From: Pseudomonadota bacterium | GTDB taxonomy: Bacteria; Pseudomonadota; Gammaproteobacteria; Burkholderiales; Burkholderiaceae_C | Length of the DNA stretch: 21,348 nt | Assembly (NCBI GenBank): GCA_023442945.1 | Contig: JAEZWW010000090.1 | Span: forward strand, 1-21,348 | Reading direction: 5' to 3' | In this document: positions 7,356-14,007 of the stretch, piece after piece | Position numbering within the stretch: position 1 is the first letter of the stretch | Layout of the letters: each line of letters begins with the position of its first letter | Notes under the pieces: model-generated | Told to the model about the DNA's origin: nothing | Seen by the model: only the letters and a program-made list of their open reading frames with translations | Database searches by the model: none | Translations under genes and position numbers: made by a program

Positions 7356-7817
7356 ATGCAATTCGTTCCCTACCTCAATTTCGACGGCACCTGCGCCGAA
7401 GCCATGGCCTTCTACGCCAAGCTGTTTGGCGGCCAGATCGTGTACCAGGGCACCTTCAGTGAGATGCCCGCTGACCCGAAAATGCCGCCCCTGCCCGACG
7501 CCGCCAAGAGCCGCATCATGCACGCCCACCTGCAGGTCGGCGCTCAGGCCATCATGGCCTCGGACACCATGCCCGACGTGCCAGGCATCGACCTGGAAGC
7601 TTGCGGCGGTGGCTATAAAAAGCCGCAAGGCCTGTGGGTGTCGATCGGCGTCGTCAACTTTGCCGAAGGCCAGCGCGTATTCGACGGCCTGGCCCAAGGC
7701 GGCCAGGTCACGATGCCGTACGCCGCCACGTTCTGGTCACCGGGCTTTGGCATGGTGACCGACCGCTTCGGCACGCCTTGGATGGTCGACGTCGCGTCCG
7801 AGCCGCCGAAAGCCTGA
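7356..7817 (+). CDS. PhnB-like VOC protein, third copy
   Basis: The 153-residue protein begins FVPYLNFDGTCAEAMAFYAK, the standard PhnB opening, with the first helix leading to LFGGQIVYQGTFSEMP. The second half has VSIGVVNFAEGQRVFDGLA and closes with FGMVTDRFGTPWMVDV. This matches the YjdN/PhnB group (glyoxalase-like, about 145-150 residues), which is more compact and better conserved than the other two copies. It is not evidence of phosphonate metabolism: the PhnB name is historical. CAGGAG sits about 8 bases before the ATG. It follows the second copy after 42 bases and precedes a GST gene by 25 bases, so it fits the same transcript. Confidence 0.85.
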   Translation: MQFVPYLNFDGTCAEAMAFYAKLFGGQIVYQGTFSEMPADPKMPPLPDAAKSRIMHAHLQVGAQAIMASDTMPDVPGIDLEACGGGYKKPQGLWVSIGVVNFAEGQRVFDGLAQGGQVTMPYAATFWSPGFGMVTDRFGTPWMVDVASEPPKA

Positions 7818-7842
7818 ATTCCTGTCACCGCAGAGCGCGAGC

Positions 7843-8499
7843 ATGCCGACCATCACCGCGTTTGAGCGTTCGCCCGATCAAGGCCGCGGCTTGGCACGGG
7901 ACATGCGCGTGCGCTGGGCACTGGAGGAGACGGGCCAGGCGTACGACGTGCGCCTGCTGACCTTTCCCGCTCTGAAACAGCCGACCCACCGCGCCCTCCA
8001 GCCTTTCGGCCAGATTCCAACGTACGAAGACGACGGTGTGATGCTGTTCGAGTCGGGCGCTATCGTGCTGTACATCGCTGAACACGCCCCGGCAACCGAC
8101 CGCGCCTTGCTGCCCAGCGAGCCTGCTGCGCGCGCGCGTGCCCTCAGCTGGCTGTTCGCCGCCATCGCCACTGTCGAACCGCCCGTCGTCGAGTACACGA
8201 TGGCCATGCTCTTTGAGCGCGAGCAGGTCTGGTTCAGCGCGCGGCAAGTGTTGCTGGCGGAGCGCGTGCACCAGCGGCTGAACGACCTGTCCGCCCATCT
8301 CGTCGAGAACGAATGGCTGGACGGGGCCTTCAGCGCCGGCGATCTGATGATGGTCACGGTGCTGCGACGGCTGCAGTCCAGCGGCCTGCTGGCGGAGCAC
8401 CCCAAGGTGGCCGCCTACGTCGCGCGCGGCGAAGCGCGGCCCGCTTTCCAGCGCGCTCTGTCCGCGCAGCGGGCGGTGTTCCTCGCAGCGCCGCCATGA
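7843..8499 (+). CDS. Glutathione S-transferase family protein (first of two)
   Basis: The 218-residue protein has the GST layout. The thioredoxin-like N-terminal domain (about 1-82) contains ERSPDQGRGLARDMRVRWAL, the cis-proline region FGQIPTYEDDG and the glutathione gamma-Glu contact LFESGAIVLYIAE. An all-helical C-terminal domain follows, with the usual GALSAGDL-like N-capping box seen here as GAFSAGDLMM. Such enzymes conjugate or isomerise electrophiles with glutathione in the cytoplasm. The catalytic Ser/Cys is probably among the N-terminal Ser10 and nearby residues, which I cannot settle by eye. It lies in the middle of the TetR-controlled run and supports a glutathione-linked detoxification role for the cluster. 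Confidence 0.88.
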   Translation: MPTITAFERSPDQGRGLARDMRVRWALEETGQAYDVRLLTFPALKQPTHRALQPFGQIPTYEDDGVMLFESGAIVLYIAEHAPATDRALLPSEPAARARALSWLFAAIATVEPPVVEYTMAMLFEREQVWFSARQVLLAERVHQRLNDLSAHLVENEWLDGAFSAGDLMMVTVLRRLQSSGLLAEHPKVAAYVARGEARPAFQRALSAQRAVFLAAPP

Positions 8500-8561
8500 A
8501 GGTATTCGCGCACCGGGCCTTCTTCTGTCTTTAATCTTTCCACACCCCTTGGAGCCTTCTC

Positions 8562-8954
8562 ATGAAACACAACCCCGTTGTCTGGTTTGAAATCTACGTC
8601 GCCGACATGGCGCGCGCCAAAGCGTTCTACGAAGCCGTTTTCAAGATCCAGCTGAACCCCTTGCCCACGCCCGCAGGCAATGCCAGCGCCAGCGGCATGC
8701 AAATGCTGGCCTTCCCCGCTGAAATGAACCTGGGCGGTGCCGGCGGCACCCTGGTCAAGATGGACGGTGTGTCGCCCGGTGGTGGCGGCACGCTGGTGTA
8801 TTTCGGCAGCGAGGACTGCGCCATCGAACAAGGGCGCGTGGAACAAGCGGGCGGCAAAGTGCACCAGCCCAAGTTCTCGATAGGCCAGTTCGGCTTTTGT
8901 TCGCTGTTTGTCGATACCGAAGGCAACGTGGTCGGCCTGCATTCCATGAAGTGA
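8562..8954 (+). CDS. Glyoxalase-like VOC protein
   Basis: The 130-residue protein is a two-module VOC protein of the small bacterial group seen as predicted enzymes related to lactoylglutathione lyase: VVWFEIYVADMARAKAFYEAVF as strand 1 and helix 1, then a Met/Ala-rich stretch, VYFGSEDCAIEQGRVEQAGG, and the closing FCSLFVDTEGNVVGLHSMK. The C-terminal D-x-E-G-N-V-x-G-L-H pattern is diagnostic. The ATG at 8562 follows TTGGAG after an acceptable gap. It is preceded by 62 bases without a gene, the longest break inside the run, so a second internal promoter is possible but none is obvious. Its substrate is unknown; the metal ligands are only partly recognisable. Confidence 0.85.
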   Translation: MKHNPVVWFEIYVADMARAKAFYEAVFKIQLNPLPTPAGNASASGMQMLAFPAEMNLGGAGGTLVKMDGVSPGGGGTLVYFGSEDCAIEQGRVEQAGGKVHQPKFSIGQFGFCSLFVDTEGNVVGLHSMK

Positions 8955-8999
8955 CCGGTCGCACAAGCAACACGCTGCGGCACCACCGAATCACCCACC

Positions 9000-9347
9000 A
9001 TGACCCACACCGCCAGCTGCCATTGCGGCCAGACCGCATTCCAATTCGAGGGCGACATCACCGAAGCCCTGGCCTGCAATTGCTCGATCTGCCAACGGCG
9101 AGGTTCGCTGCTGTGGTTCGCCCCGCGCGGCACACTGAAACTGACCCAACCGTTGAACGACGCGACCTACCGCTTTCACAAGCACGAGATCGCCCACCAC
9201 TTCTGCCCCACCTGCGGCATCCACACCTTTGGTGAAGGCAAGGCGCCCAACGGCACCGTCATGGCTGCGATCAATCTGCGCTGCGTGGAGGGGCTGGACT
9301 TGGCGGCCATTCCCGTCAAGCAGTTCGATGGTCGCGCCCTGAACTAG
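9000..9347 (+). CDS. GFA/CENP-V family zinc protein
   Basis: The 115-residue protein has the complete cysteine set of the glutathione-dependent formaldehyde-activating (GFA) fold: CHCG (Cys7, Cys9), CNCSIC (Cys26, Cys28, Cys31) and CPTCG (Cys69, Cys72). These hold two zinc ions in family structures. Characterised members bind glutathione and speed its reaction with formaldehyde, although that activity is disputed and many members have other roles. The presence of two glutathione transferase genes on either side makes a thiol-adduct role plausible (inference). It follows the VOC gene after 45 bases and precedes the second GST gene by 26 bases. No strong ribosome site is seen before the ATG. 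Confidence 0.9.
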   Translation: MTHTASCHCGQTAFQFEGDITEALACNCSICQRRGSLLWFAPRGTLKLTQPLNDATYRFHKHEIAHHFCPTCGIHTFGEGKAPNGTVMAAINLRCVEGLDLAAIPVKQFDGRALN

Positions 9348-9373
9348 CGAACTCGCCACTGCACAGCCCCGCC

Positions 9374-10066
9374 ATGGCCCTCACGCTGTACTACCACCCG
9401 CTGTCCTCGTACTGCCATAAGGCGCTGGTGGCCTTGTACGAGCTGGGCACGTCCTTCACGCCGCGGCTGATCGACCTCAGCCAGTCGGACGACCGCGCCG
9501 CGCTGGCGGCGGTCTGGCCGTTGGTGAAGTTCCCGGTGCTGCACGATAGCGCTCGCGACCAGAACGTGGCCGAGGCGTCCGTCATCGTGGAGTACCTCGA
9601 CCTGCACTACCCGGGCAACGCGCCACTGCTGCCGCCGGACCGGGCGGAGGCGCTCACCGTGCGGCTGTGGGACCGCGTGTTCGACCTGCACGTGCAAACG
9701 CCCATGCAGGCCATCGTCGCCGACCGCCTGTTTGGCCAATCCGGTGACATGCAGCCGCAGCGCGACGCGCTGGAGCGGGCCTGGGCCCTTGTCGACCAGC
9801 AGTTGCGCCAAGGCGGCCCCTGGGTCTGTGGCGCAGCGTTCACGTTGGCCGACTGCGCCGCCGCGCCAGCGCTGTTCTACGCCAGCACGCTGCAGCCGAT
9901 ATCGGCGCGCTATCCGCACCTGCAGGCGTACTTCGACCGGCTGGTGACCCGGCCTTCGGTTGAACGCGTGCTGCGCGAAGCCCAACCCTACCTGCAGTTC
10001 TACCCCTTCTACGACCGGGTGCCGGCGCGCTTTCTGGCGCCTGGCGCACGCTCACCCGCTGTTTGA
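9374..10066 (+). CDS. Glutathione S-transferase family protein (second of two)
   Basis: The 230-residue protein has a thioredoxin-like N-terminus with YYHPLSSYCHKALVALYELG, a cis-proline site in VKFPVLHD, and EASVIVEYLD in place of the usual ES-x-I glutathione contact. A helical domain follows, with the CGAAFTLADCAAAPALFYA capping motif. The SSYCHK active-site region, with Ser/Cys close to the start of helix 1, resembles beta or zeta-like bacterial GSTs. It is clearly not a duplicate of the GST at 7843: motifs and lengths differ. Expected to act in the cytoplasm on electrophiles with glutathione. It sits 26 bases after the GFA gene and 12 bases before the first SRPBCC gene, so it is firmly inside the run. 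Confidence 0.88.
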   Translation: MALTLYYHPLSSYCHKALVALYELGTSFTPRLIDLSQSDDRAALAAVWPLVKFPVLHDSARDQNVAEASVIVEYLDLHYPGNAPLLPPDRAEALTVRLWDRVFDLHVQTPMQAIVADRLFGQSGDMQPQRDALERAWALVDQQLRQGGPWVCGAAFTLADCAAAPALFYASTLQPISARYPHLQAYFDRLVTRPSVERVLREAQPYLQFYPFYDRVPARFLAPGARSPAV

Positions 10067-10078
10067 CAGGACACCGCC

Positions 10079-10558
10079 ATGACCATCCCCTCACCGATCC
10101 CCGACCATCCGCTCGACCTGGTGCTGACGCGCCAGATCGCCGCCACGCCGCACGCCTTGTTCCGCTGCTGGACCGAGCCCGAGCTGATCCGCCAATGGTT
10201 CGTGCCCAAGCCCTGGAGCGTGGCCCGCGCCGAAGTGGACCTGCGCCCCGGCGGCCAGAGCCTGATCGTCATGCAAGACCCGGACGGCAACGAGATGCCC
10301 AACCCCGGCGTCTACCTGGAAGTCGTGCCTGACCGCCGGCTGGTGTTCACCGACGCTTACACCGCCGGCTGGGTGCCATCGGAGCGGCCATTCATGACCG
10401 GCATCATCACGTTCGAGCCCGACGGCGACCACACGCGCTACACCGCACGCGTGCGCCACTGGACGGCCGAGGCCAAGGCCGAGCACGAAAAGATGGGCTT
10501 TGAGACCGGTTGGGGCATCTGCGCCGACCAGCTCGCGGCCCTGGCCAAGACGCTGTAA
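10079..10558 (+). CDS. SRPBCC / AHSA1-domain protein (first of two)
   Basis: The 159-residue protein shows the helix-grip fold of the AHSA1/CalC group: LVLTRQIAATPHALFRCWTE, then LIRQWFVPKPWSV, LRPGGQSLIVMQDPDGNEMP, GVYLEVVPDRRLVFTDAY, and a long closing helix from KAEHEKMGFETGWG to the end. These proteins have a deep hydrophobic cavity and bind small ligands; CalC is a self-sacrificing resistance protein, while most bacterial members have no known role. The ATG at 10079 follows CAGGACA, a modest ribosome site. It sits 12 bases after the second GST gene and 16 before a second SRPBCC gene. Family identity is strong, function unassigned. Confidence 0.88.
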   Translation: MTIPSPIPDHPLDLVLTRQIAATPHALFRCWTEPELIRQWFVPKPWSVARAEVDLRPGGQSLIVMQDPDGNEMPNPGVYLEVVPDRRLVFTDAYTAGWVPSERPFMTGIITFEPDGDHTRYTARVRHWTAEAKAEHEKMGFETGWGICADQLAALAKTL

Positions 10559-10574
10559 CCCGCACGCAGCAGCC

Positions 10575-11060
10575 ATGGACGGCATCCACCACCAACTGGC
10601 CATCCGCGCCCCGCGCGAGCGCGTCTATCAATTGATTGCCGAGCCGGCGCTGATCGGCCGCTGGTGGGGCGAACAAAGCGTCGCCGAAACACCGGAAGGC
10701 ACGGTCCTGTCGCACCAGGCCGGCCCCTACGGCACCGTGCGCCTGCGCGTGCTGGAACTGACGCCGGGCGAACGCGTGGTGTGGGCCTGCATCGGCGAGT
10801 ACCCACCGGACAACCCGGCGTCGGCCTGGGTGGGCACGGAGTTCGTCTTCACCCTCAGCGACGACGCGAACAGCGGCGCGGCGATGGTCGAACGCGCCGT
10901 CAGCGCCCAGCCCATCGGCACCCTGACCACGCTGGACTTCCGCCAGCCCGGCTACGACCTGAACGGGCGCTTTGCCGGCTTCAACAACCTGGCCTGGGCG
11001 CTGGTGCTGCAGGCGCTCAAGCAAGTGTGCGAAACCACCCCACCGGAGACCACTGCATGA
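10575..11060 (+). CDS. SRPBCC-domain protein (second of two)
   Basis: The 161-residue protein is another helix-grip protein, with LAIRAPRERVYQLIAEPALIGRWWGEQ at its start (shown in parts: RERVYQLI, then RWWGE), a central beta region with RLRVLELTPGERVVWACIGE, and a closing helix FNNLAWALVLQALKQVCE. It keeps the family pattern of a helix after strand 1 ending in W-x-x-E/W, but is not similar enough to the preceding protein to be a recent copy. Its stop overlaps the next start as ATGA at 11057-11060, coupling it to the final VOC gene. I chose the ATG at 10575; the frame is open upstream into the previous gene. Ligand unknown. Confidence 0.85.
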   Translation: MDGIHHQLAIRAPRERVYQLIAEPALIGRWWGEQSVAETPEGTVLSHQAGPYGTVRLRVLELTPGERVVWACIGEYPPDNPASAWVGTEFVFTLSDDANSGAAMVERAVSAQPIGTLTTLDFRQPGYDLNGRFAGFNNLAWALVLQALKQVCETTPPETTA

Positions 11061-11467
11061 AAGCCACCGACATCTTCGTCAACCTGCCCGTGAAGGATTT
11101 GAAGCGCAGCGTCGCCTTCTTCACCGCGCTGGGCGCCGAATTCAACCCGCAGTTCACCAACGAGAACGCGACCTGCATGGTGCTGAGCGAGCACATCCAC
11201 GTCATGCTGCTGGTCGAGCCCTTCTTCAAGAGCTTCCTGACCAAACCCATGGCCGACGCGCACCAGGTGACCGAGGTGCTGACCTGCTTTGGTGTGCGCG
11301 ACCGTGCCGAAGTCGATGCGCTGCTGCAGCGCGCACTGGCCGCCGGCGCCCAGGAGCCGCGCCCGGCGCAAGACCACGGCTGGATGGTTTCGCGCTGCTT
11401 TGAAGACCTGGACGGCCACGTCTGGGAAGTCATGCACGCCGACCCGTCGCAGATGCCGGCGGGCTGA
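11057..11467 (+). CDS. Glyoxalase-like VOC protein, last gene of the run
   Basis: The 136-residue protein begins IFVNLPVKDLKRSVAFFTAL, the opening of lactoylglutathione lyase-like VOC proteins, and has HIHVMLLVEPFFKSFL in the middle and FEDLDGHVWEVMHAD at the end, where the Glu-x-Met pattern normally supplies a metal ligand. Such proteins bind divalent metals in known relatives; two of the expected ligands (His and Glu) look present, so it may be the most enzyme-like of the VOC members here. It starts inside the stop codon of the SRPBCC gene. The stop is followed by a tandem nine-base duplication (GGCTGAGTC at 11462-11479) and a GC stem. It ends 45 bases before the convergent rlmB gene. Confidence 0.85.
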   Translation: MKATDIFVNLPVKDLKRSVAFFTALGAEFNPQFTNENATCMVLSEHIHVMLLVEPFFKSFLTKPMADAHQVTEVLTCFGVRDRAEVDALLQRALAAGAQEPRPAQDHGWMVSRCFEDLDGHVWEVMHADPSQMPAG

Positions 11468-11478
11468 GTCGGCTGAGT

Positions 11479-11498
11479 CGCGCGCTTTCTGACGCGCG
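11479..11498. terminator. GC stem-loop between the convergent VOC and rlmB genes
   Basis: CGCGCG (11479-11484) pairs with CGCGCG (11493-11498) around an eight-base loop, in the 45-base gap between two converging genes. There is no T-run on either side, so termination would be weak or factor-dependent. It is proposed mainly on position. Confidence 0.3.
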
Positions 11499-11512
11499 GG
11501 CGAATGGGGCCG

Positions 11513-12259
11513 TCAGCCGCCGCGCTGGCGCCGCGCCTCGTACAGGCACACGCCGCTGGCCACCGACACGTTCAAGCTTTCCACCGCGCCCATCATCGGG
11601 ATGCGCACCAGCGCGTCGCAGGTCTTGCGCGTCAGCTGGCGCATGCCGGGGCCTTCGGCGCCCAGCACCAGCGCGGTCGCACCTTTGTAGTCGGCCTGGT
11701 ACAGCGTCTGGTCGGCGTCGCCGCTGGTGCCGATGACCCAGATGTTGCGTTCTTTCAACTCGTTCAGCGTGCGCGCCAGGTTGGTCACCATGAAGTACGG
11801 CACGGTCTCGGCGGCGCCGCTGGCGACCTTGGACACGGTGGCGTTGATGCCCGCCGCGTGGTCCTTGGGCGCGATCACGGCGTGCGCGCCCGCGCCATCG
11901 GCCACGCGCAGGCAGGCGCCCAGGTTGTGTGGGTCGGTCACGCCGTCCAGCACCAGCAGCAGCGGCGGCACGCCTTCGGCCTCCAAGTCTTCCAGCAGCT
12001 CGTCCAGGGTGCGCACGCCTTCCAGCGCCTGCACGCGCGCGACCACACCCTGGTGGCCGGCGCTGCCCGCCATCTTGGCCAGCCGAGCGGCGTCGGCTTC
12101 AATGACGCGCACGCCGGCTTCGGTCGCGCGGCTCAAGAACTGCTTCATGCGCGCGTCGCGCCGCGTCGGGTCGGCGTAGACCTCGATCACCGACGCGGGC
12201 GCGGTCTTGAGGCGCACCCCGACCGCGTGGAAACCGAACAGGACTTTGGGAGAAGACAT
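11513..12259 (-). CDS. rlmB: 23S rRNA (guanosine-2'-O-)-methyltransferase RlmB
   Basis: The 248-residue protein is a SPOUT (TrmH) RNA 2'-O-ribose methyltransferase. It begins LFGFHAVGVRL, the small substrate-binding domain; the catalytic domain has LVLDGVTDPHNLGACLRVAD (motif 1, with the conserved Asn and Arg), LVLGAEGPGMRQLT (motif 2) and IPMMGAVESLNVSVASGVCLYEA (motif 3, the S-adenosylmethionine knot). RlmB methylates G2251 in the peptidyltransferase centre of 23S rRNA. Length matches the family. The frame is open to 12343 on this strand, but MSSPKVLFGFHA at 12259 is the natural start. It appears to be transcribed alone, divergent from the cardiolipin synthase gene and convergent with the VOC run. 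Confidence 0.93.
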   Translation of the reverse strand: MSSPKVLFGFHAVGVRLKTAPASVIEVYADPTRRDARMKQFLSRATEAGVRVIEADAARLAKMAGSAGHQGVVARVQALEGVRTLDELLEDLEAEGVPPLLLVLDGVTDPHNLGACLRVADGAGAHAVIAPKDHAAGINATVSKVASGAAETVPYFMVTNLARTLNELKERNIWVIGTSGDADQTLYQADYKGATALVLGAEGPGMRQLTRKTCDALVRIPMMGAVESLNVSVASGVCLYEARRQRGG

Positions 12260-12320
12260 GCCCGGCATTATCCGGGCGCCCGCTGCGGCGCCCGGGCAGC
12301 GGCGGAGTTTTGGAATGTTT

Positions 12321-12372
12321 TTGCGCCCTGGCCCCACAACCATCTGCGCGAGCAGCTATTATTTTTGTAGTA
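12321..12372 (-). repeat. Dispersed intergenic element, copy 4 (reverse orientation)
   Basis: Read on the - strand it starts TACT, runs through A/T, gives the ATAGCT core at 12358-12353, then GCTCGCGCAGATGGTTGTGGGGCC, nearly matching copies 1 and 3. It lies in the 217-base gap between rlmB and the cardiolipin synthase gene, which are divergent, so it could affect the promoters of both. No gene is seen in the remainder of 12260-12476. Confidence 0.65.
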
Positions 12373-12476
12373 TTTGACCATCACTTTCCATCTGCGCCAG
12401 CCTCCCAGAGCGCGCCCAGCACGCCCCGGTGGCCGCTGACGGCACGCGCCAGCGCCTAGACTCAAGCCCACCGCCC

Positions 12477-13973
12477 ATGATCCGCCTGCCCACGCTGACG
12501 CCGCTTGAACACCTGGCCTTTGTCGCCGCCGGGCTGCTGACCTACGTGGTCGTCACGCGCATCCGCCGCCAGCGCCGCGCGCCTTACGCCGCGCTGGCCT
12601 GGGTGATGTCGATCGCCGCCTTCCCCTACCTCGGGCTGCCGCTTTTTCTGGTCTTCGGCACCCGCAAGGTGGTGCGCCCGCGCACTGAGGCCCAGCCCGC
12701 GCCGCAAGGCCCCTGGGCCGTGCTGGCGCCGCCCTGGGCCACGCGCCTGCTGGCCGCGCTGGGCGTGGCCGAAGCCCACCCACAGCAGGCCATCGCCTTC
12801 CAGGCCGACGGCGACGACGCCCTGCGCGCGCTGCAGGCGCTGATGCAATCGGCCGAGCGCACGCTGGACGTCTGCACCTACGTGCTGGGCGACGACAAGG
12901 TCGGCGCCGCCGTCGCCAGCGCGCTGTGTGAACGGGCCCGCGCCGGCGTGCGCGTGCGCCTGCTGGTGGATGCCATCGGCAGCCTGAAAAGCGCACGCAG
13001 CCACGACGCGCAGCTGCAAGCCGCCGGGGTGCAGACGCGCCTGTTCATGCCGCTGCGCCACAACCCACGCCGCAGCCGCACCAACTTGCGCAACCACCGC
13101 AAGCTGGTGGTGGCCGACGGCCTGCGCGTGTGGGGCGGCGGCCGCAACCTGGCCAACGACTACTTCATCGGCAGCGCCGGCCAGCCGCCCTGGCTGGACC
13201 TGAGCTTCACCGCCACCGGCACGCTGGCCGTGCAAGCGCACGCGCTGTTCGAAGGCGACTGGCGCCTGGCGCGCGGGCTGAACCGCGCGCAGCGCCTGGG
13301 CTACGCCGAGCGCGTGCACCTGTACGAACGCCAGGCGATCGAAGCGCAGGCCGACGCCGGCACGGCGACCGCCAACGCCCGCCCGCACCCCTGGACCAAT
13401 GCCGAGCCGCGCCCGGCCGACCCGGCGCTGCCCGCCGTGCCGCTGGCCCAGTGGGTGCCCTCGGGCCCGGATTTTCATGACGACGTGCTGCACGCGCTGC
13501 TGGTGTCGGCGGCCTTCCACGCCACCGACCGCTTGCTGTTGTGCACGCCCTACTTCGTGCCCGACGACGGCCTGCTGGAGGCGCTGCTGCTGGCCGCGCG
13601 CCGCGGCGTGCGCGTGGTGCTGGCCGTGCCCGCCACGTCCAACCACGCCCTGCCCGACATCGCCCGCGGCCGCGCCCTGCGCGAGATGGTTGAAGCCGGC
13701 GCCGACGTCCGCCTGGTCCCCGCCATGCTGCACGCCAAGGCCGTGGTGGTCGACCAGGCGCTGGCGCTGTGCGGATCGGCCAACCTGGACAGCCGCAGCC
13801 TGTTTGTCAACTTTGAAGCGATGGCGGCTTTTTATGGTGCGTACGAGATCAATTGGCTGGCCGACTGGATCGACGGCGTTGCGCAGACCGGCACACCGGC
13901 CAGCGCGGCGCCGCCGTCCTGGTTGCGCGACATCGGCGAAGGCGTGATCGCCACCTTCGCCTTCCAGCTCTGA
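12477..13973 (+). CDS. Cardiolipin synthase-like phospholipase D family protein
   Basis: The 498-residue protein begins with two hydrophobic helices (about residues 9-26 and 39-60), followed by a large domain with two HKD motifs: HRKLVVADG in LRNHRKLVVADGLRVWGGGR and HAKAVVVD in LHAKAVVVDQALALCGSANL. These are the catalytic motifs of the phospholipase D superfamily. In cardiolipin synthases the enzyme joins two phosphatidylglycerol molecules at the inner membrane. Length and the membrane-anchored N-terminus fit a ClsA-type synthase, although its first part is less typical and a phosphatidylserine or other transphosphatidylase is possible. I chose the ATG at 12477 just before IRLPTLTP; no clear Shine-Dalgarno sequence precedes it. 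It is the only + strand gene here and converges on the glycine-zipper gene. Confidence 0.85.
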   Translation: MIRLPTLTPLEHLAFVAAGLLTYVVVTRIRRQRRAPYAALAWVMSIAAFPYLGLPLFLVFGTRKVVRPRTEAQPAPQGPWAVLAPPWATRLLAALGVAEAHPQQAIAFQADGDDALRALQALMQSAERTLDVCTYVLGDDKVGAAVASALCERARAGVRVRLLVDAIGSLKSARSHDAQLQAAGVQTRLFMPLRHNPRRSRTNLRNHRKLVVADGLRVWGGGRNLANDYFIGSAGQPPWLDLSFTATGTLAVQAHALFEGDWRLARGLNRAQRLGYAERVHLYERQAIEAQADAGTATANARPHPWTNAEPRPADPALPAVPLAQWVPSGPDFHDDVLHALLVSAAFHATDRLLLCTPYFVPDDGLLEALLLAARRGVRVVLAVPATSNHALPDIARGRALREMVEAGADVRLVPAMLHAKAVVVDQALALCGSANLDSRSLFVNFEAMAAFYGAYEINWLADWIDGVAQTGTPASAAPPSWLRDIGEGVIATFAFQL

Positions 13974-14007
13974 CGGCGGCGTTGCGGGCTCAGCGCCCGT
14001 CGCCGTC
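13972..14007. terminator. Long stem-loop across two converging stop codons
   Basis: GACGGCG (13972-13978) pairs with CGCCGTC (14001-14007), and inside it CGGGC (13985-13989) pairs with GCCCG (13995-13999) around TCAGC. It begins at the stop of the cardiolipin synthase gene and covers the stop of the opposite gene, which would let one structure end both transcripts. There is no T-run. The right arm also encodes the Gly-Asp-rich tail of the glycine-zipper protein, so it could be chance. Confidence 0.4.

Noticed and set aside
7356..7817. Phosphonate metabolism suggested by the PhnB name
   Set aside because: No C-P lyase or phosphonate transport genes nearby; the PhnB label marks a VOC subfamily only.
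5548..11467. Toxin-antitoxin, phage-defence or biosynthetic gene cluster
   Set aside because: No nuclease, methylase, helicase, polyketide or peptide synthetase, or toxin-like pair is seen; all genes are small cytosolic ligand-binding or glutathione-linked families.
12462..13733. Long - strand open frame (423 codons) opposite the cardiolipin synthase gene
   Set aside because: Low-complexity Gln/His/Ala/Arg product typical of antisense frames in GC-rich DNA; the + strand has clear HKD motifs.
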